From Brachybacterium sacelli (GTDB taxonomy: Bacteria > Actinomycetota > Actinomycetes > Actinomycetales > Dermabacteraceae): a DNA stretch of 64,000 nucleotides. The position numbers and the translations under genes are program-made. This document shows, in pieces, positions 43,226 through 52,303 of this stretch (its first letter is position 1; each line of letters opens with the position of its first letter). The stretch spans positions 496,001 to 560,000 of the forward strand of contig NZ_JAGIOD010000002.1 of assembly GCF_017876545.1 (NCBI RefSeq), in the 5' to 3' direction. Below the pieces are notes generated by a model. The model saw only the letters and a list, made by a program, of their open reading frames with translations, did no database searches and was not told the DNA's origin.

Positions 43226-44674
43226 TCAGTCCTGGATGTCCTGCGCGGAGCGCTTCCGCTCAAGTGTCGCAATATTCTCGTCGACGCGCTTCTTGGACAG
43301 CGGATACCACAGGAGCAGCGCCAGCAGCGACAGCAGCAACAGCGTCGCCGGGAGCAGGGTCGCGAGGGTGTAGATCCCCTCGAGCACGTCGTCCGTCTGG
43401 ACGGTGTGACCGCCGGCAGCGGACTCGTAGCCGATCCATCCGAGCGCCCAGCCGGTGAGTCCGCCGGCGATGGCCTGTCCGAGCTTGCGGGCCCAGGAGT
43501 AGGTGGCGTAGACGGTCGCGTCGTTCCGCTCGCCGGTGCGGATCTCCTGGAAGTCGATCACATCGGTGATGAATGCCCAGATGAGGATGTTGAGGCAGGC
43601 GACTCCGAACATCAGCACCGCGTAGCCGACCATGAACAGGACCGGGCTGTCGGTGCGCACGACGAACAGCACCAACCCGGCGACGACGGCCAGCAGCAGG
43701 CCGGCCGCACCGATCTCCTTCTTGCCGACGGTCTTCGCGAGCGTGGACGCCACGGGGACCAGCAGCAGGGTCGGCGCGAGGCCCACGAAGTTCACGACGC
43801 TGAGCAGCTGACCGTTGTTGAAGTACTCGTTGAAGAGGTACGGCATCATGCCGCCCATCAGCATGAAGGCGATCAGCATGAACAGTGAGCTGGCGATCAT
43901 GCCGGTCAGGGCGCGGTTGGTGACCAGGGTGGACATCGTCTGCGCGAAGCCCATGCGCTCCGCCTTGGGGGTCGGGGTGGTCGCGACACGCTCCTGGACG
44001 TTCGCGAAGCACAGGAGGTAGCAGAGGACGGCGAGGATCCCGCAGCCGCCCGCCGCCAGCATCATCCGGGTGCCCGAGAGCTCGGAGCTGCCATCGATCT
44101 GGACGAAGACGATCAGCGGCAGGATCACGGAGATGCCGATGTTCGCCAGGGTGGCGCCGAGCGAGCGGAACACGGACAGCGAGGCACGGTCGCCGGCGCG
44201 GTGGGAGATGACCGAGGCCATCGAGCCGTAGGGGGTGTTGATCAGGGTGTAGAAGACCGAGCCCCACAGGATGTAGGTGACGACCATCCAGGCCAGCCGT
44301 GCACCGTAGCTGCCGTCCTGGAGGAACGGCGAGAACATCAGGAAGGCGGCGCCGGCGACCGGGATCATGATGCGCAGCAGCCAGGGCTTGAAGCGTCCGC
44401 TCCGACCGGGCTTCAGGACGTCGATGAGGCGCCCGGCGCCGACATCGGTGAAGGCATCGAGGAGGCGCGCGGTGAACATCAGGGTGCCGACGTGGGCGGC
44501 GCTGATCCCCATCACGTTGGTGTAGAAGATCAGGAAGAAGGTGGACTGCAGGATGAATGTGAAGTCGTTCCCGAAGTCGCCGAACATGTAGCCGATCTTG
44601 TCGCGCCGGCCGAACGGGCGAGTCGACGGTCTCGAGTCCTGCGTGGGAGCAGGCGCTCCGATGGTGCTCAACAT
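43226..44674 (-). CDS. GPH-family (glycoside-pentoside-hexuronide) sodium/cation:sugar symporter
   Basis: A 482-residue MFS-fold transporter with about 12 helices. The GPH N-terminal signature is DKIGYMFGDFGNDFTFILQS; ARLLDAFTDVGAGRLIDVLK carries the conserved D-x3-D cation-site pattern, and WGSVFYTLINTPYGSMASVI is also family-typical. These melibiose-permease relatives import glycosides or pentosides. First gene of the operon; 446 non-coding bases lie upstream, including two near-identical 15-bp elements. Confidence 0.88.
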   Translation of the reverse strand: MLSTIGAPAPTQDSRPSTRPFGRRDKIGYMFGDFGNDFTFILQSTFFLIFYTNVMGISAAHVGTLMFTARLLDAFTDVGAGRLIDVLKPGRSGRFKPWLLRIMIPVAGAAFLMFSPFLQDGSYGARLAWMVVTYILWGSVFYTLINTPYGSMASVISHRAGDRASLSVFRSLGATLANIGISVILPLIVFVQIDGSSELSGTRMMLAAGGCGILAVLCYLLCFANVQERVATTPTPKAERMGFAQTMSTLVTNRALTGMIASSLFMLIAFMLMGGMMPYLFNEYFNNGQLLSVVNFVGLAPTLLLVPVASTLAKTVGKKEIGAAGLLLAVVAGLVLFVVRTDSPVLFMVGYAVLMFGVACLNILIWAFITDVIDFQEIRTGERNDATVYATYSWARKLGQAIAGGLTGWALGWIGYESAAGGHTVQTDDVLEGIYTLATLLPATLLLLSLLALLLWYPLSKKRVDENIATLERKRSAQDIQD

Positions 44675-44825
44675 TGTGCTCCTTGCGTCTCATCCTTGAG
44701 TGGCACAGGCCGGCCCGGTGCGGGTGTGGTGCGGGCCGCTGCGTCGCCCTCGTCGCGACGGCGGGTGGCGGCCGGGCGGAACGGGTGGCCCGAGTCTGGC
44801 CGGGGCGTCTCCTCGTCGAACCTTC

Positions 44826-44840
44826 TTGCCACCTGTTGCA
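44826..44840 (-). promoter_or_regulatory. operator-like element, copy 1 (GPH operon)
   Basis: Minus-strand reading TGCAACAGGTGGCAA, 152 bases upstream of the symporter ATG. The second copy shares 13 of 15 bases. Confidence 0.45.
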
Positions 44841-44976
44841 CGAAAGCGGGGTGCGCGACGTTGGTGGCGGTGAAGGAAGCGTTGTCGGCGACAGCTCTGT
44901 CACCTGGGCTGTCGAGGTCGCCCTCGTGCACGGATCCCTCGGTCGTGTTGCGGAACGCGTCACAGGGGCCAGCGTG

Positions 44977-44991
44977 TTGCCATCTGTTGCC
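44977..44991 (-). promoter_or_regulatory. operator-like element, copy 2 (GPH operon)
   Basis: Minus-strand reading GGCAACAGATGGCAA, exactly 151 bases from copy 1 and in the same orientation. Internally it is a GCAA direct repeat with a 10-base period, suggesting a protein contacting one DNA face. Confidence 0.45.
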
Positions 44992-45037
44992 GTGCTGGGA
45001 GCAGGGATGTGCCGGCGCCGGAGCGGTGGCACGAGGA

Positions 45038-45070
45038 ACGGCCGGGCCACCTCGGGGGTGGCCCGGCCGT
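45038..45070 (-). terminator. terminator of the Rpf-like gene
   Basis: ACGGCCGGGCCAC and GTGGCCCGGCCGT (13 bp perfect, 7-base loop), 50 bases after the stop at 45121. Confidence 0.75.
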
Positions 45071-45120
45071 CCGGGTGATGCGGTGCGTGACCGCGGGTGC
45101 GGCGTGTGGCCGCGTGAGGA

Positions 45121-46453
<1,333 letters not shown>

Positions 46454-47365
46454 TCACGCCTCCGACGACGGATTCAGGGCGGCCGCAGCCGCCTCCCGGT
46501 GGGCGCTCTCGCCGGTCTCCATCGCGTAGAGGCCGTAGCCGACGGCGCCTGCGGAATACATCTGCGCGCAGTGCTCCGCCAGACGCGGCCACACCTGGCC
46601 CCCGCCGCGCACATAGTGGTCCACGGCGATCTCGAACGCCTGTGGCGGGGCGCTGACCTGCTGAAACATCAGATCTTTGGCGGGGTCCCCGACGGAAGCC
46701 GTGGTCCAGTCGAGGATCGCGGAGATCCGCTCGCCCTCGACCAGCGTGTGGCCCGGGTAGATCTCCCCGTGGGTGAGCACGGTGCGGGAGGGCCAGTAGC
46801 TGTCCTCGTCCACCCAGGCGTTCCAGCGGTCCCACAGGTCCGGCGCGATCCGGAAGGAGTCCGCCACGCGGTCGAGGTCACGACGCCAGGCCTCCCGCAC
46901 CTGCTCGGGGCTGCGGACGTCGATACCGGTCTCGGCCGCCGCGTCGGCGTCGATCCGGTGCAGCTGGGCGACGGCATCCCCGAGGGACGCCGCATAGGCG
47001 GCGGAGGACATGTCGATGTTCCAGGTGAGATCGCCGTCGGCCTCGACCGAGAGGCCGGGGACGCCCGGCAGCAGGGGATAGGCGATGAGCTCGGGGGAGT
47101 GGACTCGCCAGTCGGGCACCGCCACGTCGAGTCGAGGGGCGACGAGCGCGAGCAGGCGCCCTTCGACGTCGGCCCGGGAGAGCACGTCCTCGCGGCGCGG
47201 GATCCGCAGCACCCAGTCGGTCCCGTCGGCCTCCCTCCCGAAGGCGACGCGGAAGTCCAGACCGATCTCCTCGGTGCGGAGCGAGGAGCGCTCGAGGTCG
47301 AGGCCGTGCGCGGCGGCCAGTCCGAGGAGATCGTCGAGATCGGCGGGCGGGGTCGTCGAGGCCAT
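46454..47365 (-). CDS. mph: macrolide 2'-phosphotransferase, Mph(H)-like
   Basis: A 303-residue kinase of the Mph branch of the APH superfamily. Mph-typical runs are LDFRVAFGREADGTDWVLRI then PRREDV (nucleotide pocket), LIAYPLLPGVPG (hinge and macrolide-loop region), LTHGEIYPGHTLVEGE (catalytic loop; Glu sits where many APH enzymes have Asp) and ISAILDWTTASVGDPAKDLM (metal-binding Asp and the DPAKD run). Mph(H) from Brachybacterium faecium is an intrinsic chromosomal macrolide kinase; similarity to it is my recollection of the family, not a search. The gene stands alone without mobile DNA, which fits an intrinsic gene. Start ATG at 47365. Confidence 0.83.
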   Translation of the reverse strand: MASTTPPADLDDLLGLAAAHGLDLERSSLRTEEIGLDFRVAFGREADGTDWVLRIPRREDVLSRADVEGRLLALVAPRLDVAVPDWRVHSPELIAYPLLPGVPGLSVEADGDLTWNIDMSSAAYAASLGDAVAQLHRIDADAAAETGIDVRSPEQVREAWRRDLDRVADSFRIAPDLWDRWNAWVDEDSYWPSRTVLTHGEIYPGHTLVEGERISAILDWTTASVGDPAKDLMFQQVSAPPQAFEIAVDHYVRGGGQVWPRLAEHCAQMYSAGAVGYGLYAMETGESAHREAAAAALNPSSEA

Positions 47366-47446
47366 GGCGGCAGTCTCGCATCGCGGCGGCGGGCCCGGCC
47401 AGGGGATTCCTGCACGGGACCGGAGGTGCCCGCGTACGATCCCGGC

Positions 47447-47902
47447 ATGGACCGCAGCATCTACGAGGTCGCCGGCGGGATGGACGCGATGAGGCGTGTC
47501 GCCCGGTGCTGGCATGACCTCGCCCTCGTCGATCCCGTGGTCGCACATGCGTTCTCCCATGGCTACGCCGAGGACCACGAGGAGCGTCTGGCGGCCTATC
47601 TCGCCCAGGGGCTCGGCGGGCCGCCCGCGTACACCTCGCGCTTCGGCTCCGCGGCGCACGTGGATCGGATCCATGCGGGGAACAGGGTCCACGAGGACTT
47701 CGACCGTGCCGGGATCGCGGTGTTCGCTCGTGCCGTCGATGACGCGATGATCCCCGAACCCGCCGCCGGTGCCCTCAAGGACTACTGGGCGTGGGCGACG
47801 ACGACGGTGGTGAACGCGTTCCCGGAGTCGGCCGACGACGTCCCCGCGCAGCGCCCCGTGCACACCTACGACTGGGACGGACCCGTCGGGTCCGAGCAGT
47901 GA
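47447..47902 (+). CDS. truncated hemoglobin-family (group II-like) protein
   Basis: A 151-residue globin-like protein. IYEVAGGMDAMRRVARCWHD matches the start of group II (TrHbO) globins, and LAQGLGGPPAYTSRFGSAAH contains the GGP-x-Y loop before the F helix. The His of HVDRIHAGNRVHEDF is a candidate proximal ligand, and the Trp of LKDYWAWATTTVVNAFPES resembles the conserved TrpG8 region. It is likely haem-binding, with roles in oxygen or nitric-oxide chemistry. ATG at 47447 with GGAGG upstream. It overlaps the YhhN gene by GTGA. Confidence 0.83.
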   Translation: MDRSIYEVAGGMDAMRRVARCWHDLALVDPVVAHAFSHGYAEDHEERLAAYLAQGLGGPPAYTSRFGSAAHVDRIHAGNRVHEDFDRAGIAVFARAVDDAMIPEPAAGALKDYWAWATTTVVNAFPESADDVPAQRPVHTYDWDGPVGSEQ

Positions 47903-48594
47903 CGGGCCGAGGCCGCCGCCCGCGCACCGAGGCGGGGCACCGACGTCGGACGCTGCTGATCCTCGTCGTGGTCTGGGCTGCGCACCTGGCGGCGCAGCTG
48001 GGCGACGTCGCCGTCCTGGCCGGCTTCACCCAGACGCTGGCGATGCCGGCTCTCGCCGCGGTTCTGTGGACCTCCACCAGCTCGCCGCGCGGGCCCCTGG
48101 TGCGCCTCGCCCTGGGCGCCCTGGGTCTGTCCTGGCTCGGGGACTCGGCGCCGCGCCTGGCACCGGAGAGCCTCTCCTTCCTGGTGATGGTCGCGTTCTT
48201 CCTGGGTGCGCAGGTGGTCTACGCCCTCGCGTTCTGGCCGTACCGGCACCGCTGCCTGCTCACCCGCCCGGTGCTGGCGACGCCCTACCTGCTCGCCGCG
48301 GCGGCGATCGTCCTGGTGTGCGCGCCGAGCGCAGGCGTGCTGCTGCCTGCGATCGCCGTCTATTCGGCGGCGATCGTGATGATGGCCGTGCTCGCATCCG
48401 GGCTCGGCCGTCTCGGCACGGTCGGGGGAGCGGTCTTCGTCGTCTCGGATTCGCTCATCGCGCTGGACGTCTTCGGCGTGCTCACGCTCCCGGCCCAGGG
48501 ATTCTGGGTGATGATCACCTACCTCCTGGCCCAGCTGCTGCTGATGCTCGCGGTGCGAGGGGCCGCCGCGGAGGACCGCATACCTCGGGGCTGA
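47899..48594 (+). CDS. YhhN-family (lysoplasmalogenase-like) membrane protein
   Basis: A 231-residue protein with about eight membrane helices matching the YhhN/TMEM86 family. SWLGDSAPRLAPESLSFLVM holds the conserved G-D motif and VFVVSDSLIALDVFGVL the second conserved S-D-S/L-x3-D. TMEM86B hydrolyses lysoplasmalogens; the bacterial function is unsettled. Starts at GTG 47899 in a GTGA overlap with the globin stop, so the two are co-translated. A terminator follows 36 bases after its stop. Confidence 0.85.
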   Translation: MTGRGRRPRTEAGHRRRTLLILVVVWAAHLAAQLGDVAVLAGFTQTLAMPALAAVLWTSTSSPRGPLVRLALGALGLSWLGDSAPRLAPESLSFLVMVAFFLGAQVVYALAFWPYRHRCLLTRPVLATPYLLAAAAIVLVCAPSAGVLLPAIAVYSAAIVMMAVLASGLGRLGTVGGAVFVVSDSLIALDVFGVLTLPAQGFWVMITYLLAQLLLMLAVRGAAAEDRIPRG

Positions 48595-48630
48595 GCTGAC
48601 TGCGGCGGTCACGGCCGACGCGGAACGGGA

Positions 48631-48662
48631 ACGGCGCCCCTCGGAGATTCGAGGGGCGCCGT
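48631..48662. terminator. bidirectional terminator, YhhN/TerC
   Basis: ACGGCGCCCCTCG and CGAGGGGCGCCGT (13 bp perfect, 6-base loop) followed by CCTTCC, between the convergent YhhN and TerC genes. Confidence 0.85.
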
Positions 48663-48699
48663 CCTTCCGGTGCGAGGGGCCGGTCCGTCCTCCGGCGTT

Positions 48700-50091
48700 T
48701 CAGCCCTTGCGCGCCACCGAGTGCGCGGCACGGGCCTCCTCGCGCTCGCGGCGCTTGGCCTGCGACCTGGCGAGAGCGGCCTCCTCCTCGGAGACGGTCA
48801 CGACGTTGCCGTTGGGGTCCGTCGCGATGGTGCCATCGGTCCGGGTGACGATCAGGCCCTCGGGCTGCTCGTCGGAGCGTTCGCCGCGGTCGTTGAACCC
48901 GACGCGCATCTCGTGGATCCGGTGCGCATCGGCGAGCAGCTCACGCACGTTCTGCTCGGAGACCACGATGTCCTGGAACCTCGCGGGCAGGCCCTGGAGG
49001 GTCTTCTCGTCCTCGAGCATGCGTTCGTACATCGCGTCCCGCCGCGCCTCGAAGCCTGCATAGGTCATCTCCACGTAGGCGACGGCCTCGCGGTGGGCGT
49101 TGTTGACGGCCGCCTGTGCGCGCCCCTTCGGGGACAGCAGCGACACCAGCACGGTGACGACGAGGACGGAGATGATCACGGTGAGGGACAGTCCGGTGGT
49201 GACCTCGGGGACGTCCAGCGGCTCACCTCCGTTGACGAAGAAGAGCTCATTGGTGTGCAGTGCGTGCAGCACCAGCTTCACGCCGATGAAGGCGAGGATG
49301 ATCGACAGCCCATAGGACAGGTACACGAGGCGATCGAGCAGTCCGTCGATGAGGAAGTACAGCTGCCGCAGGCCCAGCAGCGAGAAGGCCGTCGCGGTGA
49401 ACACGATGTACGTGTTCTGGGTGAGGCCGAAGATCGCCGGGATGGAGTCGAGGGCGAACAGCAGATCGGTGCCGGCGATGGCGATCATGACCAGCAGCAT
49501 GGGGGTGAGGACGCGCTTGCCGTTCTCGATCGTGAACAGCTTGTCGCCGTCGTACTCGTCGGTGGCCGGCAGGACCTTCTTGACCAGGCGGACGAAGAAG
49601 CTGTCCTTCTCCTCTGCGTCGGGGTCGCCCTCCTTGGCCTCGTCGCGGATCATCTTGACGGCCGTGTACAGCAGGATCGCCCCGAAGATGTAGAAGGCGA
49701 AGGAGAGGCGATCGATCGCGACCGCGCCGATCGCGATCATGCCCGAGCGGGAGATGATCGCGAAGGTGATGCCGAACAGCAGCACTTTCTGCTGGTCCTT
49801 GCGGGGTACGGCGAAAGCCCCCATGATCACGAGGAACACGAAGAGGTTGTCGACCGAGAGTGCCTTCTCGGTGACGTAGCCGGCGAAGTACTCGGCACCC
49901 ATGGTGGTTCCGCCGAGAGCGAAGACGCCGACGCCGAACACGAGGGCGATACCCACGTAGATCGCGGACCACACAGCGGCCTCGCCGATGGTGGGGATGT
50001 GCGCCTTGCGCACGTGGAAGATGTAGTCGAAGGCGAGGAGCCCGACGATCGCGATGATCGTGAGCAGCCAGATGAGGGGAGAGACTGTCAT
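48700..50091 (-). CDS. terC: TerC-family membrane protein (probable manganese exporter)
   Basis: A 463-residue integral membrane protein: nine or so helices to about residue 320, then a charged cytoplasmic tail of about 140 residues. TerC signatures: KALSVDNLFVFLVIMGAFAV with the acidic DN pair and GTDLLFALDSIPAIFGLTQN with D-x3-D, both inside membrane helices and thought to bind metal. Alx/MeeF-type TerC proteins export Mn2+ to metallate secreted enzymes or detoxify it. A probable Mn2+-responsive yybP-ykoY riboswitch lies immediately upstream, strongly supporting this role. Start ATG at 50091 behind AGGAAAG. Confidence 0.9.
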   Translation of the reverse strand: MTVSPLIWLLTIIAIVGLLAFDYIFHVRKAHIPTIGEAAVWSAIYVGIALVFGVGVFALGGTTMGAEYFAGYVTEKALSVDNLFVFLVIMGAFAVPRKDQQKVLLFGITFAIISRSGMIAIGAVAIDRLSFAFYIFGAILLYTAVKMIRDEAKEGDPDAEEKDSFFVRLVKKVLPATDEYDGDKLFTIENGKRVLTPMLLVMIAIAGTDLLFALDSIPAIFGLTQNTYIVFTATAFSLLGLRQLYFLIDGLLDRLVYLSYGLSIILAFIGVKLVLHALHTNELFFVNGGEPLDVPEVTTGLSLTVIISVLVVTVLVSLLSPKGRAQAAVNNAHREAVAYVEMTYAGFEARRDAMYERMLEDEKTLQGLPARFQDIVVSEQNVRELLADAHRIHEMRVGFNDRGERSDEQPEGLIVTRTDGTIATDPNGNVVTVSEEEAALARSQAKRREREEARAAHSVARKG

Positions 50092-50111
50092 TGAGCTTTC
50101 CTGGGTCGCGT

Positions 50112-50221
50112 GGTGGACCCGGGTCTCTCCGCCCATCGAATCACTCGATGGGCCGACGCGCCCGGAGGACTACTCGTGAATCCTCGTGGTGACGTGCGCG
50201 GCGTGGCGGATACTCCCCCGT
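50112..50221 (-). promoter_or_regulatory. probable yybP-ykoY manganese riboswitch
   Basis: On the minus strand the leader has the two conserved metal-binding loop sequences: 5' GGGGGAGTATCC (from 50219) and 3' GGCGGAGAGACCCGG (about 50120-50134). A CGGG/CCCG closing stem, a central CGTCA element and a 9-bp hairpin (GCCCATCGA/TCGATGGGC, 50131-50153) immediately precede the 3' loop. This is the layout of RF00080. It ends about 20 bases before the terC start, so it could act on translation or termination. Pattern-based; not covariance-tested. Confidence 0.7.
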
Positions 50222-50355
50222 CGTCATTCCAGATCGTACACAACGTCCCTGGGTACGGGGGAAGTCTGCCGTCACCGGGGGTGGGCGGGATCACGTCCGT
50301 CGACGTGCCCCGGGCGGCTCGAGCGCTCGGTGGCCGTCCGCGGTGAGCACGGGCC

Positions 50356-50682
50356 TCAGCGGTCCTCGACGGCGTCCTTCAGCTCGTCCTTGTCCATCGT
50401 CGAGCGGCCCTCGACGCCCTCTCGCTTGGCGTCCTGGTAGAGCTGGTCCTTGGTGCGGCCCTGGGGACCGGAGCCCGAGCGCTCACCGCCGCGCTCGGAG
50501 GGGGACTTGTCCTGTGTGGAGGTCTTGCTGGCCTCCTCGGACTCGCCCTCCTGGGCCCGGGCCTTGTTGACGGTGCGAGCGGCGATCTCCTCCGCCTCGT
50601 CCTCCGAGCGGCCTTCGTCCAGCTGGCTCTTCTTCACGTGGTCGTACTGCCGTTCGCGCTTGGCGCTCCATGCCTCGGGCAC
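50356..50682 (-). CDS. small charged protein with Rho-N/SAP-like C-terminal motif
   Basis: A 108-residue very hydrophilic protein: MPEAWSAKRERQYDHVKKSQ, then EIAARTVNKARAQEG, a Ser/Gly/Glu-rich middle, and a C-terminal helix-extended-loop-helix of the Rho-N/SAP type (TKDQLYQDAKREGVEGRSTM, DKDELKDAVE). These actinobacterial proteins are often annotated as plasmid-stabilisation or Rho termination factor N-terminal proteins; they probably bind nucleic acid, but no function is established. It is monocistronic, divergent from the riboswitch-terC promoter region. Confidence 0.75.
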   Translation of the reverse strand: MPEAWSAKRERQYDHVKKSQLDEGRSEDEAEEIAARTVNKARAQEGESEEASKTSTQDKSPSERGGERSGSGPQGRTKDQLYQDAKREGVEGRSTMDKDELKDAVEDR

Positions 50683-50870
50683 GATGCCTCACCTCTCTCG
50701 ACGACGTTCGTGTGCACTTTCTCGTGCCTCTCCATCGTGGGCACGGGCACCGGTCCTGTCGAGGGCGCGGACCGTCCGGTCCCGGGCGTGACAGGCCGGC
50801 GATCCCGGGCCCGTCGTCCGATCCCGGTAGCCCTCCGGTCCCTGTGGCCCGTGCCGTGTGGCCCGCGCCG

Positions 50871-51977
50871 TCACTCGCGCCGGGAGTCTCCGGTCATGCT
50901 GCCGATGCTGTTGGACGGGGTGGTCCCGTCCCGCCAGCGCAGCAGGGCACCGACACCCTCGGGGATGCCCTCGGCGTCCTCCGGCAGGGCGGAGACCGCG
51001 GCGTCGGTGAGCAGGGCCTGGCGCAGCAGGTGCTCGATGGAGTCCGGGACGTTCGCGGTGACGAACATCAGCTCCTCGACCTGCCCGCGGGTCAGGGCCT
51101 GCGAGACCTCGGCGGCTCCTCCCACCGAGGCACCGTCGCGGGCCTGGCTCTCGCGGAAGCGCTCCGCCAGGTCCTGTTGACGCCGGGCGACGAATTCTTC
51201 CGTGACGCGCACCAGCTCCTCGCGGAACGGTCCGCGGTCGAAGGCCACGCCGCGGGTTCCGCCGGGCACCTCGATCACTCGCTCCCGCGCGTCCTGGCCG
51301 AGCGCCTCCTTCAGCAGACCGATGGCGCGCACGTCGCCGCTGAGCATCAGCATGTCGGGGTCCTTCTCGCGCAGGATCCGCTCGACCGTGCCCGCCACGG
51401 CATCGGCGTTGCGGTCCCAGGAGTCCTCGACGCGGGCTTCGAAGTTGCTGCCGCGCCACCCGTGCTGGGTGCCGCCCCCGGCGTGCGCCTTGTGGAGCTC
51501 GTCGTGGCCGCCCTCGACGCTCGCGTCCTCGCCCAGGTCGTTGGGGCCGTGCGCGATCGAGGGATTGTCGGGGGCGCGCAGGTGGAGATCGGCCCCGGCG
51601 CGGTCGACGACGATCAACAGCTGGGTGACGGCGAAGGGCGTCAACTGCAGGAGCGGGAGCAGCTGCGGATGCTCCCCGCGCCGGGCGGACTCCGTCAGTG
51701 GGGGAGCGGGCAGCACCCGGTCCACGAGGATCTCGGTGTCGCTCGCCAGGAGGGTCCGGCCGTGCCGTCCGCCGATCGGGGAAGGGCTCAGCACCGTCTC
51801 CTCGATCCGGTCCAGCAGCGGGGCCGGAGCGCCGTCGACCGTGAGGGTGGAGCGCATCCGTCCCCATCGCGCCTCGAGCTCGCCTGCGGCGTGCGGATCG
51901 GTCCGGGTGGTGTCGATGTGGACCGACGTGAGCGGACCGGGGACCTCGAGGGCGGGCTTCAGCCAGGGCAGTTTCAC
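50871..51977 (-). CDS. baeRF2/Rv2629-like bacterial eRF1-family protein
   Basis: A 368-residue protein matching the Rv2629/baeRF2 family of bacterial eRF1-like proteins. Features are the N-terminal VHIDTTRTDPHAAGELEARW region, a central AVTQLLIVVDRAGADLHLRA strand, NFEARVEDSWDRNADAVAGT, and the C-terminal VEELMFVTANVPDSIEHLLR and RQALLTDAAVSALPED runs. The family shares the fold of eRF1 domains 2-3 and may act on ribosomes or tRNA, but the human-type GGQ is not present here. A stress- or hypoxia-linked role is reported for Rv2629. Divergent from desA. Confidence 0.78.
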   Translation of the reverse strand: MKLPWLKPALEVPGPLTSVHIDTTRTDPHAAGELEARWGRMRSTLTVDGAPAPLLDRIEETVLSPSPIGGRHGRTLLASDTEILVDRVLPAPPLTESARRGEHPQLLPLLQLTPFAVTQLLIVVDRAGADLHLRAPDNPSIAHGPNDLGEDASVEGGHDELHKAHAGGGTQHGWRGSNFEARVEDSWDRNADAVAGTVERILREKDPDMLMLSGDVRAIGLLKEALGQDARERVIEVPGGTRGVAFDRGPFREELVRVTEEFVARRQQDLAERFRESQARDGASVGGAAEVSQALTRGQVEELMFVTANVPDSIEHLLRQALLTDAAVSALPEDAEGIPEGVGALLRWRDGTTPSNSIGSMTGDSRRE

Positions 51978-52303
51978 GGATGACCTCCTGCGTGCTCGAC
52001 GTGCGGGGGACCGAGCTCCCAGCTCGGCCTCGGTGCACCGCGTGGGTCACCTCACCTTTCCACGCGGACGGGGCCACCGCAAGCAAAGTCCCGGACCTCG
52101 ACCTCGGGGCGCATGCGGTCGGCAGGACGAGGAGACCACCGGAGATTCTGGACATCTGACCTGCTCAGGAAGGGGTGGCCTATCTCATGTGCGGCCCGGG
52201 GAGGGGTTGCGCTCGGCGGAATCAGCGTACTTAGGGTAGGCATGCCTAAATACGGAGAGGGTGTACCGCGGTGCGCCCCACGAGCCAGGAAGGTCCTTCC
52301 TTC
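51978..52303. other. divergent promoter region baeRF/desA
   Basis: 326 bases without a credible gene, holding the iron box at 52231-52249. An alternative GTG start for desA occurs at 52271. Confidence 0.6.
52231..52249. promoter_or_regulatory. IdeR/DtxR iron box of the desA operon
   Basis: TTAGGGTAGGCATGCCTAA, a near-palindrome matching the DtxR/IdeR consensus at 15 of 19 positions, 54 bases upstream of the desA ATG. It implies repression under iron sufficiency. Confidence 0.85.

Larger units (their letters stand above)
44675..45037. other. long regulatory intergenic region upstream of the GPH operon
   Basis: No convincing gene in about 360 bases; the short frames here lack family features. 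It holds two direct copies of a 15-bp element (44826-44840 and 44977-44991) and otherwise unstructured GC-rich DNA. Likely the promoter and operator region of the sugar operon. Confidence 0.6.

Noticed and set aside
44668..44931. Small minus-strand frame upstream of the GPH symporter
   Set aside because: No family resemblance, no ribosome-binding site, and low-complexity Pro/Arg/Asp content; treated as promoter DNA.
52271..52303. Upstream GTG start for desA
   Set aside because: Has a plausible GGAGAGG, but ATG at 52304 also has AGGAAGG, and the extra 11 residues carry no family similarity; noted as an alternative only.
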